Below are positions 16,177 to 23,880 of a stretch of 38,589 bases of DNA, piece after piece. A program made the translations under genes and the position numbers. The stretch comes from Candidatus Parvarchaeota archaeon (lineage in GTDB: Archaea > Nanobdellota > Nanobdellia > Parvarchaeales > Parvarchaeaceae): positions 1 to 38,589 of the forward strand of contig JAMCRN010000017.1 in NCBI GenBank assembly GCA_023380585.1. The letters are read 5' to 3'. The notes below the pieces were generated by a model. That model ran no database searches. It was given only the letters and a program-made list of their open reading frames with translations, and was not told the DNA's origin. Within the stretch, counting starts at the first letter, position 1; each line of letters begins with the position of its first letter.

Positions 16177-16887
16177 TTATTTTTTGTTTTCCTTCTCTGA
16201 TAGGTAGACCATTCTATCTGCGCCGACTATCTCAGGAAGGACAACCTCTGCTGCCCCAAGTTCCCTGAATTTATTTATGTTCTTGAGGGAATTGCACCTG
16301 GTTATCACTTTTACTTCTTTGTTCGCCTCCTTTGCATTCAGGACGACTATAAAATTGTCAACGTCCTGGCCTAGCGCCGCAAATACCATCTTTGCCCTCT
16401 TTGTGTTGGCCATGACGAAACTCTTCTCATCCAGAGAGTTCTCTTTCAAGACCTTGAAACCAAGACGCTTGAGTTCCATCGCCCTGCTTTCGTCGTTCTC
16501 TATTATGAGCACCTGCTTGCCCCTTTCTTTAAGGAGCCATGCAACGCGCTCTCCTATCCTTCCGCCACCGCAAACTATATAGTGATTGCGGAGACCTATG
16601 TTCTTTGCCATGTATATAACACCTCCAAATTCATCCCTTACTACTGATATGACAAATTCAAAAAGATAAACAGAAAATACTCCTAGAAAAAGAGAGAGGA
16701 AAAGAAGGAACAGTCCGAAATTAGACTTGAAATTGAACGTTTCTAGTGCAGTGATGACGCCGGCAGAACCTGCAAATATGCTCGTGTTCTGCTCGCTTGC
16801 CGTAAGTGCGCTTACTATGAAGAAGATTACCAGCACGATTGAAGCGGCTATAATCACCTTCTGCAGATTCTCCTTTATCTGGTCCAT
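16177..16887 (-). CDS. RCK/TrkA-N domain membrane protein lacking a K+ selectivity filter
   Basis: A 236-residue protein with two membrane helices (about 9-29 and 56-82) followed by a Rossmann-type RCK domain (HYIVCGGGRIGERVAWLL, residues 102-119, with IIENDESR for the nucleotide ribose). This is the layout of Kch/MthK-type potassium channels. The pore loop between the helices should contain TVGYGD, but reads SIFAGSAGVITALETFNF, so the filter is missing. It may be a regulatory subunit, a different transporter partner, or a degenerate channel. The RCK_C domain of many channels is also absent. A TATA-like ATTTTAAAT (reverse strand, about 16906-16914) is about 24 nt before the start. Confidence 0.75.
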   Translation of the reverse strand: MDQIKENLQKVIIAASIVLVIFFIVSALTASEQNTSIFAGSAGVITALETFNFKSNFGLFLLFLSLFLGVFSVYLFEFVISVVRDEFGGVIYMAKNIGLRNHYIVCGGGRIGERVAWLLKERGKQVLIIENDESRAMELKRLGFKVLKENSLDEKSFVMANTKRAKMVFAALGQDVDNFIVVLNAKEANKEVKVITRCNSLKNINKFRELGAAEVVLPEIVGADRMVYLSEKENKK

Positions 16888-16934
16888 CTAATAATAACGT
16901 ACCTGTGATTTAAAATCTTAAAATTACACGGATT

Positions 16935-17246
16935 TTAGCTGCCGCTTATCTCCATCTCTATGTTGACTTCCTTTGGCACGCCGGCTTTCATTATAAGGTG
17001 CAGGGCCTTTGGGTCGGCCTGCATGTCTATTATCCTCTTGTGCAGTCTCAACTCCCATGTTTCGTAGCTTTCCCTTCCGCTTCCACCAGGAGCCCTTCTA
17101 GTCGTTACTTTTATGCGCTTAGTCGGTAATGGTATAGGACCAGTCAAAGTAGTGCCTAGTTTCTTCGATATGTCGACTATATCGTCGCACACTGCTTTCA
17201 GTTTGGCCGAATCCGTTGATGTGAGTTTTATCCTTGCTTTTTGCAT
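16935..17246 (-). CDS. rps10: 30S ribosomal protein uS10
   Basis: uS10 is in the head of the small subunit. The 103-residue protein shows the archaeal form: MQKARIKLTSTDSAKL at the start, GPIPLPTKRIKVTTRRAPGG for the extended loop that penetrates the subunit, and WELRLHKRIIDMQ near the end. In many archaea this gene follows elongation factor 1A; here it is separate, with its own TATA-like TTTAAATACC (reverse strand, about 17270-17279), and is followed by the RCK gene. A 10-bp palindrome, CTTGTACAAG, lies at 17285-17294 just beyond the TATA box. Confidence 0.96.
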   Translation of the reverse strand: MQKARIKLTSTDSAKLKAVCDDIVDISKKLGTTLTGPIPLPTKRIKVTTRRAPGGSGRESYETWELRLHKRIIDMQADPKALHLIMKAGVPKEVNIEMEISGS

Positions 17247-17434
17247 AATAGAGTAGAATATGTTAATCCGGTATTTAAAGCTTTCTTGTACAAGTACGTT
17301 TTAAAAGGCGCTTTTCAAAGATCGTGCTCATTCGCTCGATTCGAGGGGTTATAGACGCAAATGTGTGTGAGAATATCCGATAAAAAACTTAAAATAATAT
17401 GAAAACAATGCTCTTTTATCCCGTTATACTCAAA

Positions 17435-18460
17435 ATGGAAAAACAGAATAAAGAATGGAAGGTGGCGGTACTACCAGGAGACGGCGTAGGCCCAGAAGTC
17501 ATGTCTGCGGCCATGGGAGTTCTAGAAGCAGTAAAAAACAGATTCGGGCTTGATACAAAGACTGAAAAAGGAGAAGCCGGGCTTCACTGCGTGGAGAAAC
17601 ATGGAACTAACCTTCCAAAGGAAACGATAGACCTTCTGAAAAGAAGCGACTGCGTGCTTAAGGGGCCTATGACCACGCCTGAAGGCACTGGCTCCCTAGT
17701 TAGTGCGGCAGTGCAGATAAGGAAGATGTTCGATCTTTATGCTAATGTAAGGCCAAGCAAAACTCTGCCAAAAGTGCCAAGCTTGAAACCGGGTGTTGAT
17801 ATGGTGATAATCAGAGAGAACACGCAAGGCGCATATTCTGGGCTCGAATTCAGTATTGGTAAGGATGCTGCGATAGGTATAAGGATGATAACACGGGATG
17901 CCTGCCAGAGAATATGTAGATTCGGGTTCGAGCTAGCAAGAAAGAGAAAAAAACACCTCACACTTGTGCACAAGGCGAACGTCCTAAAAGCTTCTGACGG
18001 CCTTTTCAAAGACGTATTCTATAAGATGGCAGAGGAATACAAAGACGTGAAGGCCGACGATGCCCACATAGATGCTATGACGCAGTGGCTGATAAAACAG
18101 CCCGACGCATACGATGTGATTGTTACAGAGAACCTATTTGGAGACATAATATCTGATGAAGCTGCGATGGTCGTTGGAGGCATTGGCACTGGTGGCTCCG
18201 CGAACATAGGAAACAAATATGCCATGTTCGAGCCGATACATGGTTCGGTCCCAAAATATACGGGCATGGACAAAGTGAACCCGATAGGCATGGTGATGGC
18301 TATGAAGATGATGTTCGAGTGGATGGGGTATGAGGAAGCGGCAACTGCAGTGGAAAAAGCAGTGTCTGAGCTACTCGAGAGCGGAAAGGTCCTTACATAT
18401 GATCTTGGCGGAAAATCTAAATGCTCTGAAGTTGGTAAAGCGATAGCCTCGAAGATATGA
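17435..18460 (+). CDS. icd: Isocitrate dehydrogenase, probably NADP-dependent
   Basis: Oxidises isocitrate to 2-oxoglutarate and CO2, supplying NADPH and glutamate precursor. From the chosen ATG the protein has 341 residues. It shows the beta-decarboxylating dehydrogenase pattern: LPGDGVGPEV (13-22), SAAVQIRKMFDLYANVRP (90-107) for substrate binding, VHKANVLK (178-185), and the Asp cluster DIISDEAAM. In the cofactor region HGSVPKYTG, Lys274-Tyr275 match the Lys-Tyr pair of NADP-type enzymes such as E. coli Icd; NAD-type enzymes and isopropylmalate dehydrogenases have Asp-Ile there. An upstream ATG at 17399 would add 12 hydrophobic residues but lies only a few bases after the likely TATA box (17387-17396), so 17435 is preferred. 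Isopropylmalate or homoisocitrate dehydrogenase is less likely. Confidence 0.88.
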   Translation: MEKQNKEWKVAVLPGDGVGPEVMSAAMGVLEAVKNRFGLDTKTEKGEAGLHCVEKHGTNLPKETIDLLKRSDCVLKGPMTTPEGTGSLVSAAVQIRKMFDLYANVRPSKTLPKVPSLKPGVDMVIIRENTQGAYSGLEFSIGKDAAIGIRMITRDACQRICRFGFELARKRKKHLTLVHKANVLKASDGLFKDVFYKMAEEYKDVKADDAHIDAMTQWLIKQPDAYDVIVTENLFGDIISDEAAMVVGGIGTGGSANIGNKYAMFEPIHGSVPKYTGMDKVNPIGMVMAMKMMFEWMGYEEAATAVEKAVSELLESGKVLTYDLGGKSKCSEVGKAIASKI

Positions 18461-18464
18461 TCGC

Positions 18465-19055
18465 TTAAACCACCATCTCAGCCTGGGCCTTGAGATTATA
18501 CATATCTCTTTCGAATATCATGTCTGTCTTGTCTTCGACATAGCCGTTCTGCTCTAACAAGTCGCTTACCCTCTTATAAGCCGAATAAATCCTGCTTAGA
18601 GACTCTCCGCTTTGATTCTTGAAGAAATTGGTCTTCACTAGGAAATAATATAACTCTTCGAAACGCATCTGGATATCCGGCCTCAGGAAAGGCCTTATTA
18701 TTTTAGAAGTCATTTCCGACTTGCTATCACAGTAGCCGATGTATGATTCGATTGTATCGGCTATCATCTCGATTATCTTGGGCATATCGAGGGTCTCTAT
18801 CTTAGAGCGGAAAAGCGATATTTCACCGACAGATTTCACAAAGTCTAATTTAATATCTCTACCAAGATTCGGGATTATGTCGTTCAAATAGACTTTTGCC
18901 TCAGAGGTATAGTTCGGTATGGAGGCACATTCCACCTGGCTAGCTTTCTCCACAAGACGTTTTCTCAGGTAAAGCACACCAATCGTCTTATCTGTGTATA
19001 TATCAGTCAGTATATCTTTTCCCTCCTTTAAAAGCCTGTCCAAATCTGCTTCCAT
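18465..19055 (-). CDS. Unknown protein, paralogue A of a tandem pair
   Basis: A 196-residue, mostly helical soluble protein of unknown function. It is a diverged paralogue of the gene immediately upstream (19058-19624). Shared features include an N-terminal LLKEGKDIL.TDIYTDKT stretch matching LLSEGYRIIEALSTEKT, and a central Y-x3-CD-x2-SE-x-T-x5-PF-x2-P with Arg and Tyr after it. No enzymatic motif or membrane segment is visible. The 2-nt gap to its partner makes co-transcription almost certain. It ends 4 nt from the convergent isocitrate dehydrogenase gene. Confidence 0.6.
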   Translation of the reverse strand: MEADLDRLLKEGKDILTDIYTDKTIGVLYLRKRLVEKASQVECASIPNYTSEAKVYLNDIIPNLGRDIKLDFVKSVGEISLFRSKIETLDMPKIIEMIADTIESYIGYCDSKSEMTSKIIRPFLRPDIQMRFEELYYFLVKTNFFKNQSGESLSRIYSAYKRVSDLLEQNGYVEDKTDMIFERDMYNLKAQAEMVV

Positions 19056-19057
19056 TT

Positions 19058-19624
19058 TTAGACTACGAAGTTATCTATGTGCTTCGTCTTCTGCCTAACC
19101 TTTATTACCGGACTGAAGAATATCGATGAGGTTACTGAGTCATCCGTAAGGTCTTTAATACCTAAGTAATTGCGTCTTATCTCGTTTATATCGGAATCAG
19201 GCACGTCAAAGAGCCCTAATTCGATTTTCTTCTCTACACTTCTATAGTAGTTATCTATACGCGACTTTAATTCTGGGTCTATGAAAGGTTTAACAAGCGC
19301 CCCTGTCTTTTCCGAGATCTCATCACACTTGGTGTGATAGTCATCTATAAGCCTCATCATTCTGCCAGATATCCCACATACATCAGTACCAGCTCCGTCG
19401 AAAAGTCTTGAATTCTCCATGTTTTCCCACATACTTAGGTACTCTTCAAACAAGTTCTTTGAGAGTGGAAGTCCATTTTTATAGCCTTCAGATATGATTG
19501 GTGTTTTGTCCTTTTCGATAAGCAAAGAATTAAGGAAAGTAAGATACATTGTCTTTTCTGTAGACAGAGCCTCTATTATTCTGTAGCCCTCGGAAAGAAG
19601 AAGTTTCTCCACCCTATTTTCCAT
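19058..19624 (-). CDS. Unknown protein, paralogue B of a tandem pair
   Basis: A 188-residue, mainly helical protein, paralogous to the downstream gene: it shares LLxEGxxI near the start and the central CDEISEKTGALVKPFIDPEL block, which aligns with CDSKSEMTSKIIRPFLRPDI. A longer reading frame opens at 19711, but the ATG at 19624 (MENRVEKLLLSEG) has a TATA-like TATAAATAT about 28 nt upstream (reverse strand, near 19648-19657), and the extra N-terminus would lie over the promoter and the inverted repeat at 19685-19701. I therefore choose 19624. Function is unknown. The pair may form a heterodimer, which is an inference from duplication and coupling only. Confidence 0.6.
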   Translation of the reverse strand: MENRVEKLLLSEGYRIIEALSTEKTMYLTFLNSLLIEKDKTPIISEGYKNGLPLSKNLFEEYLSMWENMENSRLFDGAGTDVCGISGRMMRLIDDYHTKCDEISEKTGALVKPFIDPELKSRIDNYYRSVEKKIELGLFDVPDSDINEIRRNYLGIKDLTDDSVTSSIFFSPVIKVRQKTKHIDNFVV

Positions 19625-19684
19625 ATTTATTAGTTGATAGAATTTAGTATAAATATGTAAATTTGATAATATAACTATAGGATT

Positions 19685-19701
19685 ATTGTAATATTTACAA
19701 T
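19685..19701. promoter_or_regulatory. Inverted repeat in the divergent promoter region
   Basis: ATTGTAA (19685-19691), TAT, TTACAAT (19695-19701) is a perfect 7-bp inverted repeat with 3-nt centre. A further ATTGTAA half-site follows at 19714-19720. It lies between the promoter of the paralogue pair (minus strand) and that of the deaminase-like gene (plus strand, TATA-like CTATTTATATT near 19743-19753), so one regulator could control both. The arms are AT-rich, but length and placement favour an operator. Confidence 0.5.
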
Positions 19702-19775
19702 CATTCTCCACTTATTGTAAAGTATAGCTCTATGGCATAGAAACTATTTATATTGGCGGTTTTCTAGACATATCA

Positions 19776-20366
19776 ATGCCAAATGAAAACTTAGAAGAGA
19801 TAGTGTCAGACGAACGATTAAAAGAAGGTTTAAAGGCTGCGATAAACGCTAGGGAGAGAGCAAAGACATTCAGGTCTAAGGTCGGGGTTGCCTTTGAGAT
19901 GTACGATGGAAGGATAATACCTGGATTTAATATAGAAACTTACGGCCATAAGGGCAACCATGCTGAGGAAGTCGGTTTGATAGTAGCGATGTCAGAAGGT
20001 TATAATGGAACTGACTTCAAGAGGATGATAGAGATATTTCAGGACGCTGGTCATGATGATGTGGAAGTATTCCCCGCCTGTCCTCTTGACTGTTGGGGAC
20101 GGCTGCTAGAATTTACTCATCCTTACCTTGAAATAGTCGTCGCAGACGTTAGAGGAAAAGTACATTATAGAACGACGCTAAAAGAGATGACGAGCGGCAT
20201 AAAGCCGCCTGCGCAGGTTTACCCTTCCAATAAAATAAGGCTTGCTAAGCCGAAGTCTAACATCACTCCAAAACTACCCCTGGACAAATCGCTTAGACCG
20301 GCGTACGATTCGGATCTTTGGTTCAGACAATACTGTGACGAGATACTTAAGGTAAGACTGGACTGA
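19776..20366 (+). CDS. Cytidine deaminase-superfamily protein with atypical zinc motif
   Basis: A 196-residue protein with the zinc deaminase layout: His62-Ala-Glu64 in GNHAEEVGLIVAM, then Cys102 and Cys106 in PACPLDCWGRLLEF. Classical cytidine deaminases have P-C-x2-C; here the two Cys are separated by three residues, although the following helix (WGRLLEF) fits the family. Residues 33-55 (RSKVGVAFEMYDGRIIPGFNIE) match the substrate-binding strand region that in cytidine deaminase carries the Asn and Glu. A C-terminal extension of about 60 residues is not typical. A role in pyrimidine salvage (cytidine to uridine) is likely but the substrate is uncertain. A TATA-like box near 19743-19753 gives a leaderless start. 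Confidence 0.65.
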   Translation: MPNENLEEIVSDERLKEGLKAAINARERAKTFRSKVGVAFEMYDGRIIPGFNIETYGHKGNHAEEVGLIVAMSEGYNGTDFKRMIEIFQDAGHDDVEVFPACPLDCWGRLLEFTHPYLEIVVADVRGKVHYRTTLKEMTSGIKPPAQVYPSNKIRLAKPKSNITPKLPLDKSLRPAYDSDLWFRQYCDEILKVRLD

Positions 20367-20443
20367 AATCGCCACTCTACAGGTTTTTAAACTTTATAAA
20401 GGAGCCTAATCATAGATATTGTATAATATATAGTTAGAACTGT

Positions 20444-20463
20444 CCTCATGGGAGACCGTGAGG
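20444..20463 (+). promoter_or_regulatory. Hairpin with GNRA tetraloop in the dnaG leader
   Basis: CCTCATGG (20444-20451), GAGA loop, CCGTGAGG (20456-20463) forms an eight-pair stem including one T-G pair and is capped by a GNRA-type tetraloop. A TATA-like TGTATAATATATAG at 20419-20432 would start transcription at or very near this hairpin, leaving about 95 nt of leader before dnaG. Most genes here are leaderless, so the leader is unusual. A strong GGAGGTG at 20531-20537 then precedes the dnaG ATG. Confidence 0.45.
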
Positions 20464-20542
20464 AGATATAAGTTAACATAATAATCAACAACAAGGAGTT
20501 TTCACACGGAAACATCCTTCTTGGGATTTGGAGGTGTAGTGG

Positions 20543-21727
20543 ATGGCAAAGATAGGACCAGCTTCTTTTAAGTATGTAGTAAGAGCCAAGTTCGTGGCAG
20601 ACAGTCTCGTTGACAAGCCAGATGTGATAGGGGCTGTCTTCGGACAGACAGAAGGCCTGCTTGGTGAGGAATTAGACCTGCGGGAGGCCCAGAAAAACGG
20701 GAAAATAGGGAGGATAGATGTACAGACTTCGTCTTCCGGGGGTAAGACCAGCGGGGAGATAATACTGCCAACTTCGCTTGACCTTGCAGAGACTGCCTTA
20801 ATAGGTGCTGCAATAGAGACCATAGACAGGATAGGACCCTCAAAGGCAAGTGTTACGGTTGAAAAAATTGAAGATGTCAGGACCTCCAAAAGGCAGTATA
20901 TAATAGGAAAGGCGCAGAAACTCTTGAACGAAGCGCTTAAGACCAGCGCTGTCGACACGACAGAACTGCTGCAAAAACTTTATGAAGATGTAAGACAGAA
21001 AGAATTCGTAGAGTACGGTCCAGAAAAACTGCCTGCCGGCCCTGATGTGAAAGAATCAGAAGATATAATAGTTGTAGAGGGTAGGGCTGACGTGATGAAC
21101 ATGCTAAAGCATGGATTTACCAATGTTATAGGGATGAACGGCACGAACATACCACAGACAGTTATAGACTTAAGCAAAAAGAAGATTATCACACTTTTTG
21201 TAGACGGAGACAGAGGAGGAGAGATGATAATAAATTCTCTTATGCAACAAGGCCACGTTGATTTTATAGCGCGTGCGCCTAATGGCACTGAAGTCGAAGA
21301 ACTTTCGAAAAAAGAGATAAACCAGGCTCTGCGCGCTAAGGTCCCCGCAGAAGAATTCGACGCGGGGCAGACAAAACGAGAGGCTCCAACTGAGAAAAAG
21401 AGGGCCGCACCTTCGAATGCAGAGACCCCTGCTGCCATAAAGGAAAAAGCACCAGCGCTGATAAATGAAATAATAGGCACGAGAGGGGCTTTTCTACTGA
21501 ACGAAAAATTCGAGATAATGGGAAAGATACCTTACAAAGAAGTAGAAGTGTCGATACTCAACATAGAGAATATATATATGCTTGTATTGGACGGGCCGAT
21601 ATCCGATGAGATAGCAAAAGCAGCAGAAGAGAGTGGAGTCAAGTATGTCATCGGAAGCAGAGTATATGGAAGCTCCAGTGATACTATGCTGCTATCATAT
21701 GAAGATGTGGGATACAGATATCGATAA
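20543..21727 (+). CDS. dnaG: Archaeal DnaG-like TOPRIM primase
   Basis: A 394-residue archaeal DnaG homologue. In archaea this protein has primase activity in some species and is a core partner of the RNA exosome. The TOPRIM domain (about 170-255) has the catalytic Glu in DIIVVEGRADVMNM and the DxD in LFVDGDRGGEM. The N-terminal archaeal domain (GPASFKYVVRAKFVADSLVDKPDVIGAVFGQTEGLLG) is characteristic. After a Lys/Glu/Ala-rich linker, a C-terminal domain (about 305-394) completes the normal archaeal form. Start choice is firm: a near-ideal Shine-Dalgarno GGAGGTG lies 5 nt before the ATG. The leader holds a GNRA hairpin and a possible 7-codon open frame (ATG at 20448), which I do not call as a gene. 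Confidence 0.95.
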   Translation: MAKIGPASFKYVVRAKFVADSLVDKPDVIGAVFGQTEGLLGEELDLREAQKNGKIGRIDVQTSSSGGKTSGEIILPTSLDLAETALIGAAIETIDRIGPSKASVTVEKIEDVRTSKRQYIIGKAQKLLNEALKTSAVDTTELLQKLYEDVRQKEFVEYGPEKLPAGPDVKESEDIIVVEGRADVMNMLKHGFTNVIGMNGTNIPQTVIDLSKKKIITLFVDGDRGGEMIINSLMQQGHVDFIARAPNGTEVEELSKKEINQALRAKVPAEEFDAGQTKREAPTEKKRAAPSNAETPAAIKEKAPALINEIIGTRGAFLLNEKFEIMGKIPYKEVEVSILNIENIYMLVLDGPISDEIAKAAEESGVKYVIGSRVYGSSSDTMLLSYEDVGYRYR

Positions 21728-21740
21728 CACAAACGATATA

Positions 21741-23021
21741 CTATCTTGCAGGAGACTTACCGCCTAGTTTTATCGTTTTCTTAGCTTCCTTAAAGAAAAA
21801 GTTCCTGCTGCCTTTTACGCTGGCTATTCCTTGGGATACGGCTTCTTCTGCTACAGCTGCAGCTACAGACGGGTAAAGGTCTTTGTCTAGCATCTTCGGC
21901 AGTATTTTATTTGGACTAATCCCTCTCTTCCTAGCAAAAGCAGCTAACTCCTCGGCAGCGGCTATCGCTAGTAAATTGTTTATCTCGGCAGTACGGGAAT
22001 CCAGAGTACCCCTGAACAAGCCAGGAAAAACAAGGCTGTTGTTTATCTGGTTCGGAAAATCAGAGCGGCCTGTACCTACTATATAGGCCCCAGCTCTTTT
22101 TGCCTGATGAGGGAATATCTCTGGTGTGGGGTTGGAATTAGCAAAGACTATCGGCCTCTTTGCCATACTGCGTATCCATTCCGGTCCTATAACTCCGGGC
22201 CCGGGCCTGCTAAAGGCAACGACTGCATCAGCACCCTGGAACGCTTTTTCAACTGTTTTTATATCGTATTTGTTTGAAAGCCGCATAGCATTGTATTTCC
22301 ATATATTTTCTTTTGATATGAGCTCTGCATCGTCCCTACCAGCATAAAGAACGCCCTTGCTATCGATTAATATTACATTACCGATGTCTGTGCCGTAATC
22401 CTTTAGAAGATTAAACAAAGATATATTGGCAGCGCCTGAACCGACTAGTATTATTCTAGCGCTTTTAATGTCCTTTCCGGCCAGTCTAAATGAATTTATC
22501 AGCGCAGCTAAGCTGACTGCAGCCGTGCCTTGCTGGTCATCATGCCATACCGGCACCTTAAGTTCTTTCTGCAGGCGTTCAAGCACAGCAAAACAGAAAG
22601 GGGAGGATATATCTTCAAGATGTATACCGCCAGATGCTACTGAAATCGCTTTTACTACGTTAACAAATTCGCCTTCATCTTTGCTCTCTATAGGTATTGG
22701 AACGGCGTTTACTCCTCCAAGCGTCTTGTAAAGCAATGATTTCCCCTCCATGACAGGCAGAGATGCTAGTGGGCCTATATCTCCTAAACCGAGCACTCTT
22801 GTGCCATTAGTGATTATAAAAATCGTGTTCCATCGCCATGTAAGCGCATAAGAGGCCTCTGGCTGTTTCCGGATAAGTTCTGATACGGCTGCGACGCCAG
22901 GTGTATAGACTATTAAAAAGTCTTTTGGGGACTTTATCTTAAAATTAGGTTTCAGACTTATCTTCCCTCCTATTTTCCTTGACAGTGCTATTGCTCTATT
23001 GGAGTAATCTGCGGTTTTCAT
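21741..23021 (-). CDS. Malic enzyme (malate dehydrogenase, decarboxylating)
   Basis: Converts malate to pyruvate and CO2 with NAD(P). The 426-residue length fits the short prokaryotic malic enzymes. Conserved blocks are VYTPGVAAVSE (catalytic Tyr), GDIGPLASLPVMEGKSLLYK with the catalytic Lys region, GGIHLEDISSPFCF, VPVWHDDQQGTA for metal binding, and the Rossmann ILVGSGAANIS. No phosphotransacetylase domain is fused. It is second in an operon behind the zinc-finger gene, 17 nt away, with AAGGAGCC just before the ATG. With isocitrate dehydrogenase and succinate dehydrogenase it forms part of the window's TCA-linked carbon flow. Cofactor preference cannot be read with confidence. Confidence 0.92.
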   Translation of the reverse strand: MKTADYSNRAIALSRKIGGKISLKPNFKIKSPKDFLIVYTPGVAAVSELIRKQPEASYALTWRWNTIFIITNGTRVLGLGDIGPLASLPVMEGKSLLYKTLGGVNAVPIPIESKDEGEFVNVVKAISVASGGIHLEDISSPFCFAVLERLQKELKVPVWHDDQQGTAAVSLAALINSFRLAGKDIKSARIILVGSGAANISLFNLLKDYGTDIGNVILIDSKGVLYAGRDDAELISKENIWKYNAMRLSNKYDIKTVEKAFQGADAVVAFSRPGPGVIGPEWIRSMAKRPIVFANSNPTPEIFPHQAKRAGAYIVGTGRSDFPNQINNSLVFPGLFRGTLDSRTAEINNLLAIAAAEELAAFARKRGISPNKILPKMLDKDLYPSVAAAVAEEAVSQGIASVKGSRNFFFKEAKKTIKLGGKSPAR

Positions 23022-23038
23022 GGCTCCTTGCGCCCGTA

Positions 23039-23269
23039 CTACTTTTTCTTGAATTTCGATAAAAGCTTTGAGAAGAATCCTTTACCGTGATCTTTGACCA
23101 CGCCTGTGCCGTGCGACGTCGCTGCATGATCCTCGAGCTTTTGTCTATCCTCAAATTCCAAACCACATGTCTGGCATTTAACCACAGACTCTGCTCTATG
23201 TTTGTCCAACTCTTCCTGCGAAGCAAATGATTTTCCACAAGTTTTGCACTGAAATATTGTCGTATCCAT
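23039..23269 (-). CDS. Two-finger C2H2-type zinc-finger protein
   Basis: A 76-residue protein with two zinc-finger-like units. The second is a full C2H2 finger: Cys32, Cys35, His48, His53 (C-x2-C-x12-H-x4-H, with LEFEDRQKLEDH). The first has Cys8, Cys11 and His24 (C-x2-C-x12-H) but no second His in range, so it is C2H or uses another ligand. The C-terminus is basic and amphipathic (FFSKLLSKFKKK). Small C2H2 proteins are known in archaea, mostly uncharacterised, and can bind DNA. It heads the malic enzyme operon, and an inverted repeat lies between its TATA box (TTAAATA, reverse strand, 23291-23297) and its ATG. Autoregulation is possible but not shown. Confidence 0.8.
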   Translation of the reverse strand: MDTTIFQCKTCGKSFASQEELDKHRAESVVKCQTCGLEFEDRQKLEDHAATSHGTGVVKDHGKGFFSKLLSKFKKK

Positions 23270-23271
23270 CG

Positions 23272-23286
23272 AATAACATGGTTATT
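23272..23286 (-). promoter_or_regulatory. Inverted repeat between TATA box and start of zinc-finger/malic enzyme operon
   Basis: AATAAC (23272-23277), ATG, GTTATT (23281-23286) is a perfect 6-bp inverted repeat with a 3-nt centre. It begins 2 nt upstream of the start codon at 23269 and ends 4 nt before the TATA box. A bound protein would occlude the transcription start. The placement matches that of the mercury operon repeat at 8665-8686, though the sequence differs. Confidence 0.5.
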
Positions 23287-23402
23287 ATTTTATTTAAGCA
23301 TTTTCTGCAGGTTTCAGTGCGATGCTCTGCAGTTTGAACTATTTTTTATAGTACGGCAGGTATAAATATTAGAAAGTTTAGACTTTAGTGTAAAACAGAC
23401 GT

Positions 23403-23795
23403 ATGGACTTCAAAATAGCGGGTATAAATGAATTAAGAGCAGGAGATTCAATACTTGTAGATGACAAATTCATCTGTAAGATAACAGACATAACACTAAG
23501 TGCGCCGGGAAAGCATGGGCACGCTAAAGCTCGGGTAGAAGCGGTGGGGATAATCGATGGAAAGAAGAGAGTATTCATTATGTCCGCGGAGGACAGGGCA
23601 AAAGTACCGATAATCGAAAAAAGAACTGCTCAAGTGATAAGTGTAAATGGGAACAAAGTACAATTAATGGACCTTGACAGTTATGATGTCTTTGAAACGG
23701 ACGTGCCTGAGGACTTGAAGGAGAAGATTGTCGACGGCGCACAAGTGACTTATTCTGACCTGATGGGGCAAAAAATTATAAAAGGATTGAAGTAA
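23403..23795 (+). CDS. eif5A: Translation factor aIF5A (hypusine-containing)
   Basis: aIF5A helps the ribosome form difficult peptide bonds, such as in poly-Pro stretches. The 130-residue protein has the N-terminal SH3-like domain with the hypusination loop APGKHGHAKARVEAVG, where Lys37 is the modified residue, and a C-terminal OB domain (VQLMDLDSYDVFETDVPEDL). A TATA box TATAAATATT at 23361-23370 is about 35 nt before the ATG, so the leader is probably about 10 nt. The same promoter string, AGGTATAAATATTA, recurs before the next gene. Deoxyhypusine synthase is not in this window. Confidence 0.96.
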   Translation: MDFKIAGINELRAGDSILVDDKFICKITDITLSAPGKHGHAKARVEAVGIIDGKKRVFIMSAEDRAKVPIIEKRTAQVISVNGNKVQLMDLDSYDVFETDVPEDLKEKIVDGAQVTYSDLMGQKIIKGLK

Positions 23796-23880
23796 TTTAC
23801 TCGCTCTTTTGATGCTGTCGGCCGTATTTAGATCTAGACTCTATAATAAGGTATAAATATTATAAAGTCGAGTAAAGTAG

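Noticed and set aside
20448-20471. Seven-codon open frame (MGDREEI) before dnaG
   Set aside because: It is too short to support as a gene and overlaps a stronger hairpin; it is mentioned only as part of the leader.
22996-23238. 80-residue minus-strand open frame
   Set aside because: It overlaps the zinc-finger gene in another frame; the C2H2 signature shows which frame is real.
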